A DNA stretch of 64,000 nucleotides. It comes from Lentisphaera araneosa HTCC2155 (GTDB lineage Bacteria; Verrucomicrobiota; Lentisphaeria; Lentisphaerales; Lentisphaeraceae). Location of the stretch: assembly GCF_000170755.1 (NCBI RefSeq), contig NZ_ABCK01000026.1, positions 1-64,000 on the forward strand, in the 5' to 3' direction. Positions 1 through 8,015 of the stretch are shown here, piece after piece. Position numbers and translations under genes: made by a program. The notes beneath the pieces are model-generated. The model had not been told where the DNA came from. It searched no databases and saw only the letters and a list, made by a program, of their open reading frames with translations. Position 1 is the stretch's first letter. The number at the start of each line of letters is the position of its first letter.

Positions 1-409
1 TTTGTGCGTACGATGAGTTTGTCGGGGATGGTTAAGTTTTCATGGTTTAAGATAGCAGTGATGTTGTGAGTTTTGTAATGCATTCACGATGTTTAAAGTC
101 AATAAGTGAGTCTTTGCTAAGTAGTAATCTGTGGTAGCCAGTACGCATAACCCGAGAATACGGGAGTTATGTGTAGTATGCATAAGTCGGGGGTTGTATT
201 ATGAAGAGCCAAAAAAGGGCTTAAAAGTAGTTGTATTTTATTGCATTATTGAGTATGAATAAACCGGAAATGCGGGGGTTATGTGTAGTATGCATAAGTC
301 GGGGAATGCGGCGGAGGCATATTTCATTTGATATCATATAAAAGCTAATAAATACTTGTGTTTAGTGAATTTTGGTTATTTAGTTCTTTAACGGAAAGAA
401 AGAGGATTA
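1..409. repeat. Region before intI-like gene with two ~52-bp hairpin repeats
   Basis: This stretch has no convincing gene. It holds two copies of a ~52-base direct repeat at about 141-192 and 254-305. In each copy an inverted repeat (CATAAC-CCG ... CGG-GTTATG type) is followed by the shared tail TGTAGTATGCATAAGTCGGG. A weaker third match (GTACGATGAGTTTGTCGGGG) lies at about 8-27. The GTTATGT and GCATAAC ends resemble the R' and R'' boxes of integron recombination sites, but the hairpin is shorter than usual attC sites and no L boxes were found. The location, upstream of an integron integrase that points away from them, makes an att role plausible but unproven. Confidence 0.5.
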
Positions 410-1687
410 ATGATGTCGAACATGAAAATATTTAAAGCTTTTTTATTGAAGCAAAAAGGTGTTTATGTAAAAACTGTGGATTACTATTTGCGGTGGGTCG
501 TTCAATATGCAGACTTTTCTAGAAAGTTAGGACGTTCGCCCTATGAGAAATCTTGCTTGGATCAATACATGAGGAGTTTGTTTGGCCGAGTCGAAGATTG
601 GCAAATTAAACAGGCAGAAGAGGCCGTGAAATATTATTGGTATTGGCGTGGTGGCGAAGAGTCGAATAATTCAGATTGGAAAAGTGAAGAAGATATAAAA
701 TCAGATCGTTTAGAGTCTCGTTTTAATGAAGAATTTGATGGCTTGTTAGTCGAGTTTGAGAAGGCGATGAGGCTCCAGCAAAAATCGTATAGGACAATTC
801 AGAGTTATGTTACATGGGTAGAGCGCTATTTAGCTCATGCGAAGACACATTACAAAGAGAGTGATTATGTGCGAGATTTTTTATCTCATTTAGTGATGAG
901 GTATAATGTTGCAGCATCGACTCAGAATCAAGCCTTGTGTGCCTTAGTCTTGTTTTTTAAATATATTTTGAAGTGCGACTTGGGTGATGTTAGTGGAAGT
1001 TTACGCTCTAAAAAAGATGTGCGACTCCCAGTGGTTCTAACGGTTGACGAGGTTAGAGAGATATTGAGTGCGAGTACTGGTAAAGAGCAATTGATGATGA
1101 AGCTCATTTACGGGGGTGGTTTACGAAAAAGTGAATGTTTACGGTTACGAATTAAAGATTTAGATTTTAGCCGAGGCTCATTAAATATACGAGATGGAAA
1201 GGGCAATAAAGATAGGCAAACTCTGTTATCGAGGGACTTAAAAGAGCAAATAGATTGTCATTTGAATGAAGTGCGTAAACTATTTGAAATAGATCGTGAA
1301 AGTGAAGTTGCTGGTGTATTTCTTCCAAATGCCTTAATTAAAAAGTACCCTAATGCGGGCAGAAAGTGGGCATGGTTTTGGTTGTTCCCATCGGAAAAAC
1401 TTAGTATTGATCCGATGACGAGTCAAAAAACTATTCGTCGACATCATAATTCGGGTCAAATGTTAAGTCGGTTTTTGAAAGCTACGTGTGAAGACTTAGG
1501 AATTAAGAAGCAATGTACGGTGCATACTTTGAGGCATAGTTTTGCGACGCATTTGTTGGAGCGTGGGACTGACTTGAGGACCATTCAGGAGTTGTTGGGG
1601 CATGAAGATATAAGTACGACGCAGATTTATACCCATGTGCTGAGTTTGAACCAATCGGGGACACGAAGCCCTTTGGATGATTTGTAG
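410..1687 (+). CDS. intI: Integron-type tyrosine recombinase (IntI-like)
   Basis: This is a 425-residue site-specific recombinase of the phage-integrase family. The catalytic set is visible as R239, H372, R375, H398 and Y407 in the motifs GGGLRKSECL, HTLRHSFATHLL and LLGHEDISTTQIYTH. The stretch at about 305-345, with KKYPNAGRKWAWFW and FPSEKLSIDP, matches the extra segment that distinguishes integron integrases from other tyrosine recombinases. A SAM-like core-binding domain sits at about 105-190. Known IntI proteins are about 320-340 residues, so roughly 90 N-terminal residues are extra and look like a second, divergent SAM-like unit. Two adjacent ATGs (410 and 413) follow an AGAGGA box; the second is better spaced. 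The gene points away from the hairpin repeats on its left, the usual arrangement of an integron platform. Confidence 0.87.
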   Translation: MMSNMKIFKAFLLKQKGVYVKTVDYYLRWVVQYADFSRKLGRSPYEKSCLDQYMRSLFGRVEDWQIKQAEEAVKYYWYWRGGEESNNSDWKSEEDIKSDRLESRFNEEFDGLLVEFEKAMRLQQKSYRTIQSYVTWVERYLAHAKTHYKESDYVRDFLSHLVMRYNVAASTQNQALCALVLFFKYILKCDLGDVSGSLRSKKDVRLPVVLTVDEVREILSASTGKEQLMMKLIYGGGLRKSECLRLRIKDLDFSRGSLNIRDGKGNKDRQTLLSRDLKEQIDCHLNEVRKLFEIDRESEVAGVFLPNALIKKYPNAGRKWAWFWLFPSEKLSIDPMTSQKTIRRHHNSGQMLSRFLKATCEDLGIKKQCTVHTLRHSFATHLLERGTDLRTIQELLGHEDISTTQIYTHVLSLNQSGTRSPLDDL

Positions 1688-2946
1688 TTGAGGGATCAGG
1701 AATTAAAAATTAAAAGACAGGCAGGCTCCGCATCAAAAGTGGCCAAAGCACTTTTGTGGAAAAGGCTAAAACTGTAATGTGTGAGTGACTCCTACCTCCA
1801 AGTAAATATCAATTACCTAATAGAATGGGACTTTGCGAACTTCGCAAAAGCAAAAGCGCACGAGGTGGGCAATTTTGAATGGTGAATTATAAATTTTGAA
1901 TGATAAAAGAGTTAAGAATATCAATTTTGAATTGTTTACCTCTGCGCCACAGCGTCTCTGCGTGATAATACAAAAGTGATTTTAAAGAATAATGGCTGAA
2001 CAAAAACTTAGTGTCTTGGGGCCTTCGCGAGAGACCTAAGGACAATTCCATGTGCTAGTCCGACTACAAAATAGATATAATATTTCACGCCAAGACGCTA
2101 AGTCGCCAAGAAAGACATAAAGAGTAATTATGAATTGTTAATTATAAATTTTGAATGATTTAGAACCCATTAATTTTAAAGACTAAAAGTTGTCTCTTCT
2201 CGGTGCTCTCAGCGCGCTCTGTGGTCAAGCTTTTTCTTAGAACTCTATAGAAAACCCTAAAACAAAAATACTGAATATAAACTTAGTGTCTTGGCGTCTT
2301 CGCGAGAGAACCATAAGAGCAAGTTCCATAAGATATACATACAGAGAAATTTATAATTTTGAATTGTTTGACTCTGCGTCCCAGTGCCTCTGCGTGATAA
2401 TACAAAAGAATAAGTACTGATCAAAAACTTTGTGTCTTGGCGCCTTCGCGAGAGAATCGAAAAACCATTGTCCTGTATCAATCTCGTTGGAATAAATAGA
2501 TGATTTCAGACCAAGACGCTAAGACGCTAAGACGCTAAGACGTCAAGGCGCCAAGAAAGACATAAAGAGCAGTTTTGAATTGATTGGTTCGCCATGAAAT
2601 GGGGTTGGTCAATTTATGAGAGCTCCGCTTAACAGCGGGTTGCGGCTGCCACTGCGGGCGGAAAAAGAGCGGGGAAGTTTTTCTGGAGTTGATGCCGAGC
2701 AGGAGCTCAGCGATCCCATGAAAGAATTGAGTCGGAAGTGTAGGGACGCTGTCCCCATCCCTGCGAGGCTTGCTAGCCATCGACGGGCAGTAAGGGAAAG
2801 ATAATTATGAATGGTGAATTATAAATTTTTAATGACTAAAAGTCGTCTCTTCTCGGTGAACTCCGAGTTCTCTGTGGTGAAATGTTTTCTAAGAATGATC
2901 AAAACTTTGTATCTTGGCGCCTTCGCGAGATTATTTCAAAGAGAAA
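1688..2946. repeat. Gene-poor mosaic of dispersed repeats
   Basis: No gene is supported here. The region is a patchwork of repeated phrases. AACTTAGTGTCTTGG...CTTCGCGAGAG occurs near 2005, 2281, 2425 and 2901. CGCCAAGACGCTAAG...AAGAAAGACATAAAGAG occurs near 2089 and 2515-2572. CTCTGCG...CTCTGCGTGATAATAC occurs near 1940 and 2370. CTAAAAGT-GTCTCTTCTCGGTG occurs near 2184 and 2834. TGAATTATAAATTTTGAATG recurs several times. Short open frames here are not like proteins. The region reads as repeat accumulation between the integrase and the intron. Confidence 0.7.
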
Positions 2947-4832
2947 GTGCGCCTGAGAGCGCACACAATCAGTGAGGTGAAAGTCCTCATCAACAAAGGC
3001 TGATTATGTTGTAGTCGAACCTAACTGCGTTGTCGTGAGGCGGGGTGGAGAGCAAGGCAAGGCGAAGCAGCAGTCCGTAGGATGACGAACTCGATTCGGC
3101 TTTATAGTACTGGCGAGCCTGCGATCGCGTGGCGAAGCTTGGAACGGAATGAAAATAATAATAATAAGGAGTAATTCTGAAGATCCTCTATGCTGAATAT
3201 CAGCGAGTAGCAAAGCAGTAGAGGAAGTCTATAGAGTGGTTGGAGACGGAATGCGGTGAAGGTTGTGTGACGTTAATTAGGGAGATCTGCATGTGCAGTG
3301 CAATAAGGCATGCAGAAGTCAGAGCTCTCATAGTAGCGAAGAAGGCGGTGAAAGCTGTTAGAGCGAAGGAGAGTAGGAAGATGAAACTGAGAAGAAAAGA
3401 ATGAAGGAGTGAAACAATTGTCAGAGATGACTAAACATACATGGGAGCACTTAGGGCGCACCGAAGAAATTCGTGCGTGGGCCTCGACTTCAGTCTGGAC
3501 AGATCAGATGCTGGGAACTCTTGAAACAAGAGTTGAAGGTAAGAAATGGTATAGCTTAATAGATAAAGTAGCGCGAGAAGTAAACCTTATAGAAGCTTGG
3601 GAATCTGTTCGTGCAAACGGCGGGAGTCACGGGGTGGATATGGTGAGCTTGGATCGTTACGAATCAGAGCTAGAGCACAATACAAAGCAATTGATGAAGC
3701 AACTGCAGGCAGGGACTTACCTACCACAATGCGTTCGCAGGGTAGAGATCCCAAAAGCAGATGGTAAAACGCGTGCTTTGGGAATACCGACCGTGCGCGA
3801 TAGAGTTGTTCAGACTGCGCTCAAGAATGTTATTGAACCGATATATGATGTGGATTTTTCTACACAAAGTTTTGGTTTTCGTCCGCAACGTGGATGTAAA
3901 GATGCGCTTCGGCGTGTTCATCATCTACTTACGCAGGGACAGCTCTACGTCATTGATGCGGATATTCAAAGTTACTTTGATATGATACCGCACGACAAAC
4001 TCATGGAACGAGTCAAAGAGAAAATAAGCGATGGCAAGACCCTAGATCTTATAGAAGCTTTCCTCAAAGCAGGAATATTTGATGGGATCAAGGAGTGGGA
4101 TCCCGAGAAAGGGACTCCGCAAGGAGGCGTAATTAGCCCACTACTTGCCAATATTTACCTCAATGAATTCGACCACAGGATGACAGCGGCTGGCTTTGAA
4201 ATCGTAAGGTATGCGGATGACTTTCTGGTGATGTGTAATAATGCGAAATCGGCTAAGCGGGGCTTGCGCAAAATCAAGCGTTGGATGAAGGCTCATGGTC
4301 TGAACCTCCATCCCGATAAAACCCGAATTGCCGACATGAATCAGCAGGATGAGTACTTTGAATTTCTAGGTTATCACTTTGAGCGCTCGAAAAGAACGGG
4401 CAGGATAAATAGGTGGCCAAGAAAACAGAGTATGGCTAAAATGAAAGACACTGTGCGAAAGCATACGAGGCGTTGTAACTGGCAATCGGTAGAAGAAATC
4501 ATTAAAGGTCTCAGGCCTAGTCTCAAAGGTTGGTATGAGTACTTCAAACACTCAAATCGTTGGGCTATGCTCGAAGTTGATGCTTTCTTTCGTCGAAGGT
4601 TACGAAGTATTATCGCTAAGTACAATCGTAAGAAAGGTTCACATCGCTTTATAGATAACAGGAAATATACCAAGAAATACTTTGCAGAGCTAGGGTTCTT
4701 TTCACTGGAAGAGGCTTGGCTATTGGAATCTCAGTCTCTTCGGAGTAAGCATTGACCGGAGAGCCGTATGCGGGAGATCCGCACGTACGGTTCGGAAGGA
4801 GGGGAGGCTCCGCAAGGAGCTTTCCCTACCCA
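2947..4832 (+). mobile_element. Group II intron with its own reverse transcriptase
   Basis: A GTGCG-type 5' end begins at about 2947, followed by a short hairpin and structured sequence that is not protein coding. The maturase gene follows. Downstream, a typical domain V hairpin lies at 4761-4793 (GAGCCGTATGCGGGAGATCC, then GCACGTACGGTTC). A domain VI-like hairpin follows, and the 3' end falls near CCCTACCCAT at about 4826-4833. The exact ends are estimates, good to a few bases at the 3' side. The intron is about 1.9 kb and looks full length. It lies in the repeat mosaic downstream of the integron integrase and interrupts no recognisable gene. Confidence 0.85.
3418..4755 (+). CDS. ltrA: Group II intron reverse transcriptase/maturase
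   Basis: The protein copies and helps splice the intron that encodes it. Reverse transcriptase motifs appear in order: GVDMVSLDRYE, PKADGKTRALGIPTVRDRVVQ, FGFRPQRGC, DADIQSYFDMIPH, TPQGGVISPLLANIYL and the catalytic RYADDF with the aspartate pair. A maturase (GIIM-like) region follows (LRPSLKGWYEYFK). No HNH endonuclease domain is present, so it is probably an endonuclease-minus type. The longest frame starts at a GTG at 3409 that overlaps its own AAGGAG box; the TTG at 3418 is spaced correctly from that box and is preferred, giving 445 residues. The reading frame is intact, so the intron may still be mobile. Confidence 0.9.
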   Translation: MSEMTKHTWEHLGRTEEIRAWASTSVWTDQMLGTLETRVEGKKWYSLIDKVAREVNLIEAWESVRANGGSHGVDMVSLDRYESELEHNTKQLMKQLQAGTYLPQCVRRVEIPKADGKTRALGIPTVRDRVVQTALKNVIEPIYDVDFSTQSFGFRPQRGCKDALRRVHHLLTQGQLYVIDADIQSYFDMIPHDKLMERVKEKISDGKTLDLIEAFLKAGIFDGIKEWDPEKGTPQGGVISPLLANIYLNEFDHRMTAAGFEIVRYADDFLVMCNNAKSAKRGLRKIKRWMKAHGLNLHPDKTRIADMNQQDEYFEFLGYHFERSKRTGRINRWPRKQSMAKMKDTVRKHTRRCNWQSVEEIIKGLRPSLKGWYEYFKHSNRWAMLEVDAFFRRRLRSIIAKYNRKKGSHRFIDNRKYTKKYFAELGFFSLEEAWLLESQSLRSKH

Positions 4833-4903
4833 TATCCACTTTCCTTGACCTGTGGCCGGTCGCCTGAAACCTGCTACTTGTCTTTAAGTCTGCTGAGAGC
4901 TTT

Positions 4904-5587
4904 TTAGTTCTGCTGTTTAATGATCATGATTTTTTGCCAGATTTTGCGGGACAGGCTATTACAGAGGTCTTCGACGTCGTTGACGGCAGAGAGCACTTCT
5001 GAGTCGGGCATATTCTGTGCGTAAAAGGCGGCCAGTTTACCGGTGAGGGAAAGCATTTCTGAGCAATAATCGAGGTAGCGACTGAGTTCGTGATTACTCA
5101 TGCCGCGAAGTGGTGATGAGGCGGTATTTTTACCTTGGTCTTCGTTATCTTTGGTGAGCTGGTGCATATCAATGACGTGGGCAAGGGCACGAAATTCATG
5201 TAAAGCTTTGAGGGCTTTGGCACGCTTGAGGCGAGTCTCTAGACTGACGAGAAAAAAGAGGGCTGCACCAAAAATAATAATTTCGTTGAGCACAGCATCA
5301 ATTAGGGGGAGTAATTCCTGGATGCTTACTTTTTGTAAGCTGAAGTCCATCATGCTGATGCTGACGCCAATGAGTATGAGTGCGGACGCAATTGTGAAGC
5401 CAATAATGGTGCGCAGTGTCATATTAGGCTCTGCAATCAGTTTAGCTTTCTCTTCTGTTTCAGCTGAGAGTACTTCTAATTCAGTACAGACTTTGAATAG
5501 GCTAGATTCAGGGAAACGTTCGGAAATGCGCTGCTTTAAACTTTGGAGGGTTAAGTGCGTTTTCTGAAAGTTAAGCTGACGATACAT
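4904..5587 (-). CDS. Uncharacterised two-helix membrane protein after parC
   Basis: This 227-residue protein was not recognised as a named family. It has two clear membrane segments at about residues 60-80 (IIGFTIASALILIGVSISMM) and 98-116 (IIIFGAALFFLVSLE). A charged N-terminal region lies before them, and a C-terminal region of about 105 residues, rich in helix-forming residues, lies after. Its ATG overlaps the parC stop codon (TAATG), so it is almost certainly translated from the parC message. That placement suggests co-expression with topoisomerase IV, but nothing in the sequence shows a functional link. No enzyme motif is visible. Confidence 0.75.
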   Translation of the reverse strand: MYRQLNFQKTHLTLQSLKQRISERFPESSLFKVCTELEVLSAETEEKAKLIAEPNMTLRTIIGFTIASALILIGVSISMMDFSLQKVSIQELLPLIDAVLNEIIIFGAALFFLVSLETRLKRAKALKALHEFRALAHVIDMHQLTKDNEDQGKNTASSPLRGMSNHELSRYLDYCSEMLSLTGKLAAFYAQNMPDSEVLSAVNDVEDLCNSLSRKIWQKIMIIKQQN

Positions 5588-8013
5588 TAAGGTTCCAGAG
5601 TGAAGGTTGAATCGGGGTCAATTTTACGCTTAAAAGGAGTCGGTGCATCGCCCATGACATCGGTGTTGGCTTTAGGTTCTTCTTCTACTGATTCGGTTTT
5701 CTGAGGAGTTTCTTCAGCTTCCGTTTCTTCCGGAGTTTCTGTTTCGACCTCTTCTGCAAGCTTTTCTTCAGTACTCTGTTCATCTATGGGCTCACTAGGT
5801 GCTTCGGTTTTTGCGGAGTTCGCAAACTTTGCGCTAGTCGCAAGGCGTTTCGCTTCCAGTTCTTCAAGTTCAGCCGCTTTAGCTTTTGCGTTTTCCGCAG
5901 CAGCGTCGTCAACTTCATCTTGAGTGAAATTAATTTTTGGAGCCTTCCAAGTATTCTTGTTTTTAGCTTCATCTTCAGCTTGTTCTTCTTCGTCTTGCTT
6001 TTGCTCTTCTTCGATTTGCGTCTTGCTTTCAGATCCACGTTTTTTCTTGAGGAATTTAGTGATGGGACGCGAGGCAGTTTTAAAGCCTTTTGCAGTGGCA
6101 GAACGGATCGGAACATCATCAAAAATGAGTTCTGCAGTAACCCCTTTGGAGCGTGACGTATCTTCTAAATGGCAGTCGAGTACAATGCCATAATTGGTGT
6201 CGATGAGTTCGAGTTTATTGCCTTTTGGGAAAAGTAAATATTCTTTATCGAGGATGAATTTCTTGATCATGCAACGCTTGTGGTAGGAGATGCCACTCTT
6301 CTTATCAGTATAAATAACTGAGTAGATCTGTTCCTTATCAACGACAAATATTTCGGTGAAGCGACCAACAAAGAGTTTATCAGAAATGTTGGTAACTTTG
6401 AATTTACCATCTTTCGTGAGAATGATGATGCGATCAAATTCAGTACATTTGATATGATTACCATTATTGATTTGAGTTCCGATGTAGCCACCGACTTTAT
6501 CATAGCCAAGTTTTACATTGGCAACTGCAATTTCTTTGGCATCAACTTTTTCGATACTCTTGATCTCTGTGAGGCGAGGGTATTGCTTACCGTATTTTGA
6601 GATTAAATTTTTGATAAAGTTGATGGTGTAATCCTTGAGGTGCTCAAGGTTGTAAGCCACTTCTTTGAGGGCCTTTAAGATTTCTTCGAGTTCTTTATTA
6701 TTTTTATTGATATCGAAAAGAGAAATACGGCGAATGGGGATTCGTAAGAGGCGTTCGATATCTTCGTCAGATACATCGCGGCGCAGTTGGTCAAGGAAGG
6801 GCTTTAAGCCACTTCGTACGGCTTCAAAAACCTCGGACTGGCTAGTACATTCTTCGATTTTTTTGTAGATGCGTTCTTCGATAAAAATACGCTCGAGTGT
6901 GCGGTCGTGATATTTTTCGTTGAGCTTGTTCTGTTCATTGAGCAACTCCCAACGCAGTATATTGACGAGAGTTTGGGTATTGTGATGTAAAACTTCACCA
7001 ACATGAATTTCTTTGGGGCGACCCCTTTGAATGACTGTGATATTAGGACTGAGGCTGACTTCGCATTGTGTGAAAGCGTAGAGGGCATTGAGAGCCCAGT
7101 CGGCTTGAACACCACGAGGGAGGTTGATCTCAATTTCAACGTGTTCTGCAGTGTAGTCCTGTATAGAAGCGATCTTGATCTTGCCATTTTTGGCGGCTTC
7201 TTCAATCGAGGACATCAGTGATTCAGTTGTGGTGCCTGGAGCAACTTGTTTGATCACTAAGGTTTTATTATTCAGAATGTCAATTTTGGCGCGAACAGTC
7301 ACTTTGCCACGACCAAAATCGTATTGCGAGATATCCATAATTCCGCCACAGAGAAAGTCGGGATAAATTTCGAAACGTTGTCCACGAAGGATCTTTATTT
7401 GCGCTTTGAGCAATTCGTTGAAATTGTGAGGAAGGATACGCGTCGCCATACCAACGGCAATACCCTCGGTACCCATCATCAGTAATGCAGGGACTTTTGC
7501 GGGGAGGCAGACCGGCTCTTTGTTCCTGCCGTCATAGCTATCGACAAATTCAGTCGTCTCGGTGTTAAAGAGGGTTTCTCTCGCGAGCGGAGAGAGTCGA
7601 CATTCGATATAACGTGCAGCGGATGCATTGTCACCTGTAAGAATATTACCGAAGTTACCTTGTTTCTCAATAAAATATTCTTTGTTAGCTACCGTGACTA
7701 GGGCGCCATATATAGAGCTGTCACCGTGGGGGTGATAAGCCATACAAGCACCAACGATATTGGCAACTTTGTGAAATTTACCATCATCGGCCTTAAAGAG
7801 AGTATGAAGGATACGGCGTTGCACGGGCTTGAGGCCGTCATCCACATCGGGGATGGCGCGATCTTTAATTACATAAGAAGCATAATCAATGAAGTTCCCG
7901 GTCATCATACGATTCAAATGAGTTGCAAAGGGACTGAAGCCAATTTTTGCCGCGAGGGGGTCGTATTGTTCCGGGTTTGGCTTGATGATGTCAGCTGTGT
8001 CGTCAGTATCCAT
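5587..8013 (-). CDS. parC: DNA topoisomerase IV subunit A (ParC/GyrA family)
   Basis: This is the breakage-reunion subunit of a type IIA topoisomerase, which cuts and rejoins DNA to decatenate or relax chromosomes. The start of the core reads YASYVIKDRAIPDVDDGLKP, followed by the winged-helix motif YHPHGDSSIYGAL. The catalytic tyrosine is Y135 in SAARYIECRLS. A short C-terminal DNA-binding region follows the core. The last ~160 residues are an unusual acidic, low-complexity tail rich in Glu, Lys and Ala that is absent from the core family. It lies just after a GyrB/ParE-like gene (2-base gap), which supports a subunit pair. Whether it works as Topo IV or as a second gyrase cannot be decided here; the short C-terminal part argues for Topo IV. 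Confidence 0.85.
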   Translation of the reverse strand: MDTDDTADIIKPNPEQYDPLAAKIGFSPFATHLNRMMTGNFIDYASYVIKDRAIPDVDDGLKPVQRRILHTLFKADDGKFHKVANIVGACMAYHPHGDSSIYGALVTVANKEYFIEKQGNFGNILTGDNASAARYIECRLSPLARETLFNTETTEFVDSYDGRNKEPVCLPAKVPALLMMGTEGIAVGMATRILPHNFNELLKAQIKILRGQRFEIYPDFLCGGIMDISQYDFGRGKVTVRAKIDILNNKTLVIKQVAPGTTTESLMSSIEEAAKNGKIKIASIQDYTAEHVEIEINLPRGVQADWALNALYAFTQCEVSLSPNITVIQRGRPKEIHVGEVLHHNTQTLVNILRWELLNEQNKLNEKYHDRTLERIFIEERIYKKIEECTSQSEVFEAVRSGLKPFLDQLRRDVSDEDIERLLRIPIRRISLFDINKNNKELEEILKALKEVAYNLEHLKDYTINFIKNLISKYGKQYPRLTEIKSIEKVDAKEIAVANVKLGYDKVGGYIGTQINNGNHIKCTEFDRIIILTKDGKFKVTNISDKLFVGRFTEIFVVDKEQIYSVIYTDKKSGISYHKRCMIKKFILDKEYLLFPKGNKLELIDTNYGIVLDCHLEDTSRSKGVTAELIFDDVPIRSATAKGFKTASRPITKFLKKKRGSESKTQIEEEQKQDEEEQAEDEAKNKNTWKAPKINFTQDEVDDAAAENAKAKAAELEELEAKRLATSAKFANSAKTEAPSEPIDEQSTEEKLAEEVETETPEETEAEETPQKTESVEEEPKANTDVMGDAPTPFKRKIDPDSTFTLEP

Positions 8014-8015
8014 GA

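Noticed and set aside
180-282. A single ~103-base attC site spanning both hairpin repeats
   Set aside because: The inner L boxes expected for attC would both be G-rich (TCGGGGG and GCGGGGG) and cannot pair with each other.
4366-4673. Open frames on the minus strand within the intron maturase
   Set aside because: They are shadows of the reverse transcriptase gene in other frames, with no motifs.
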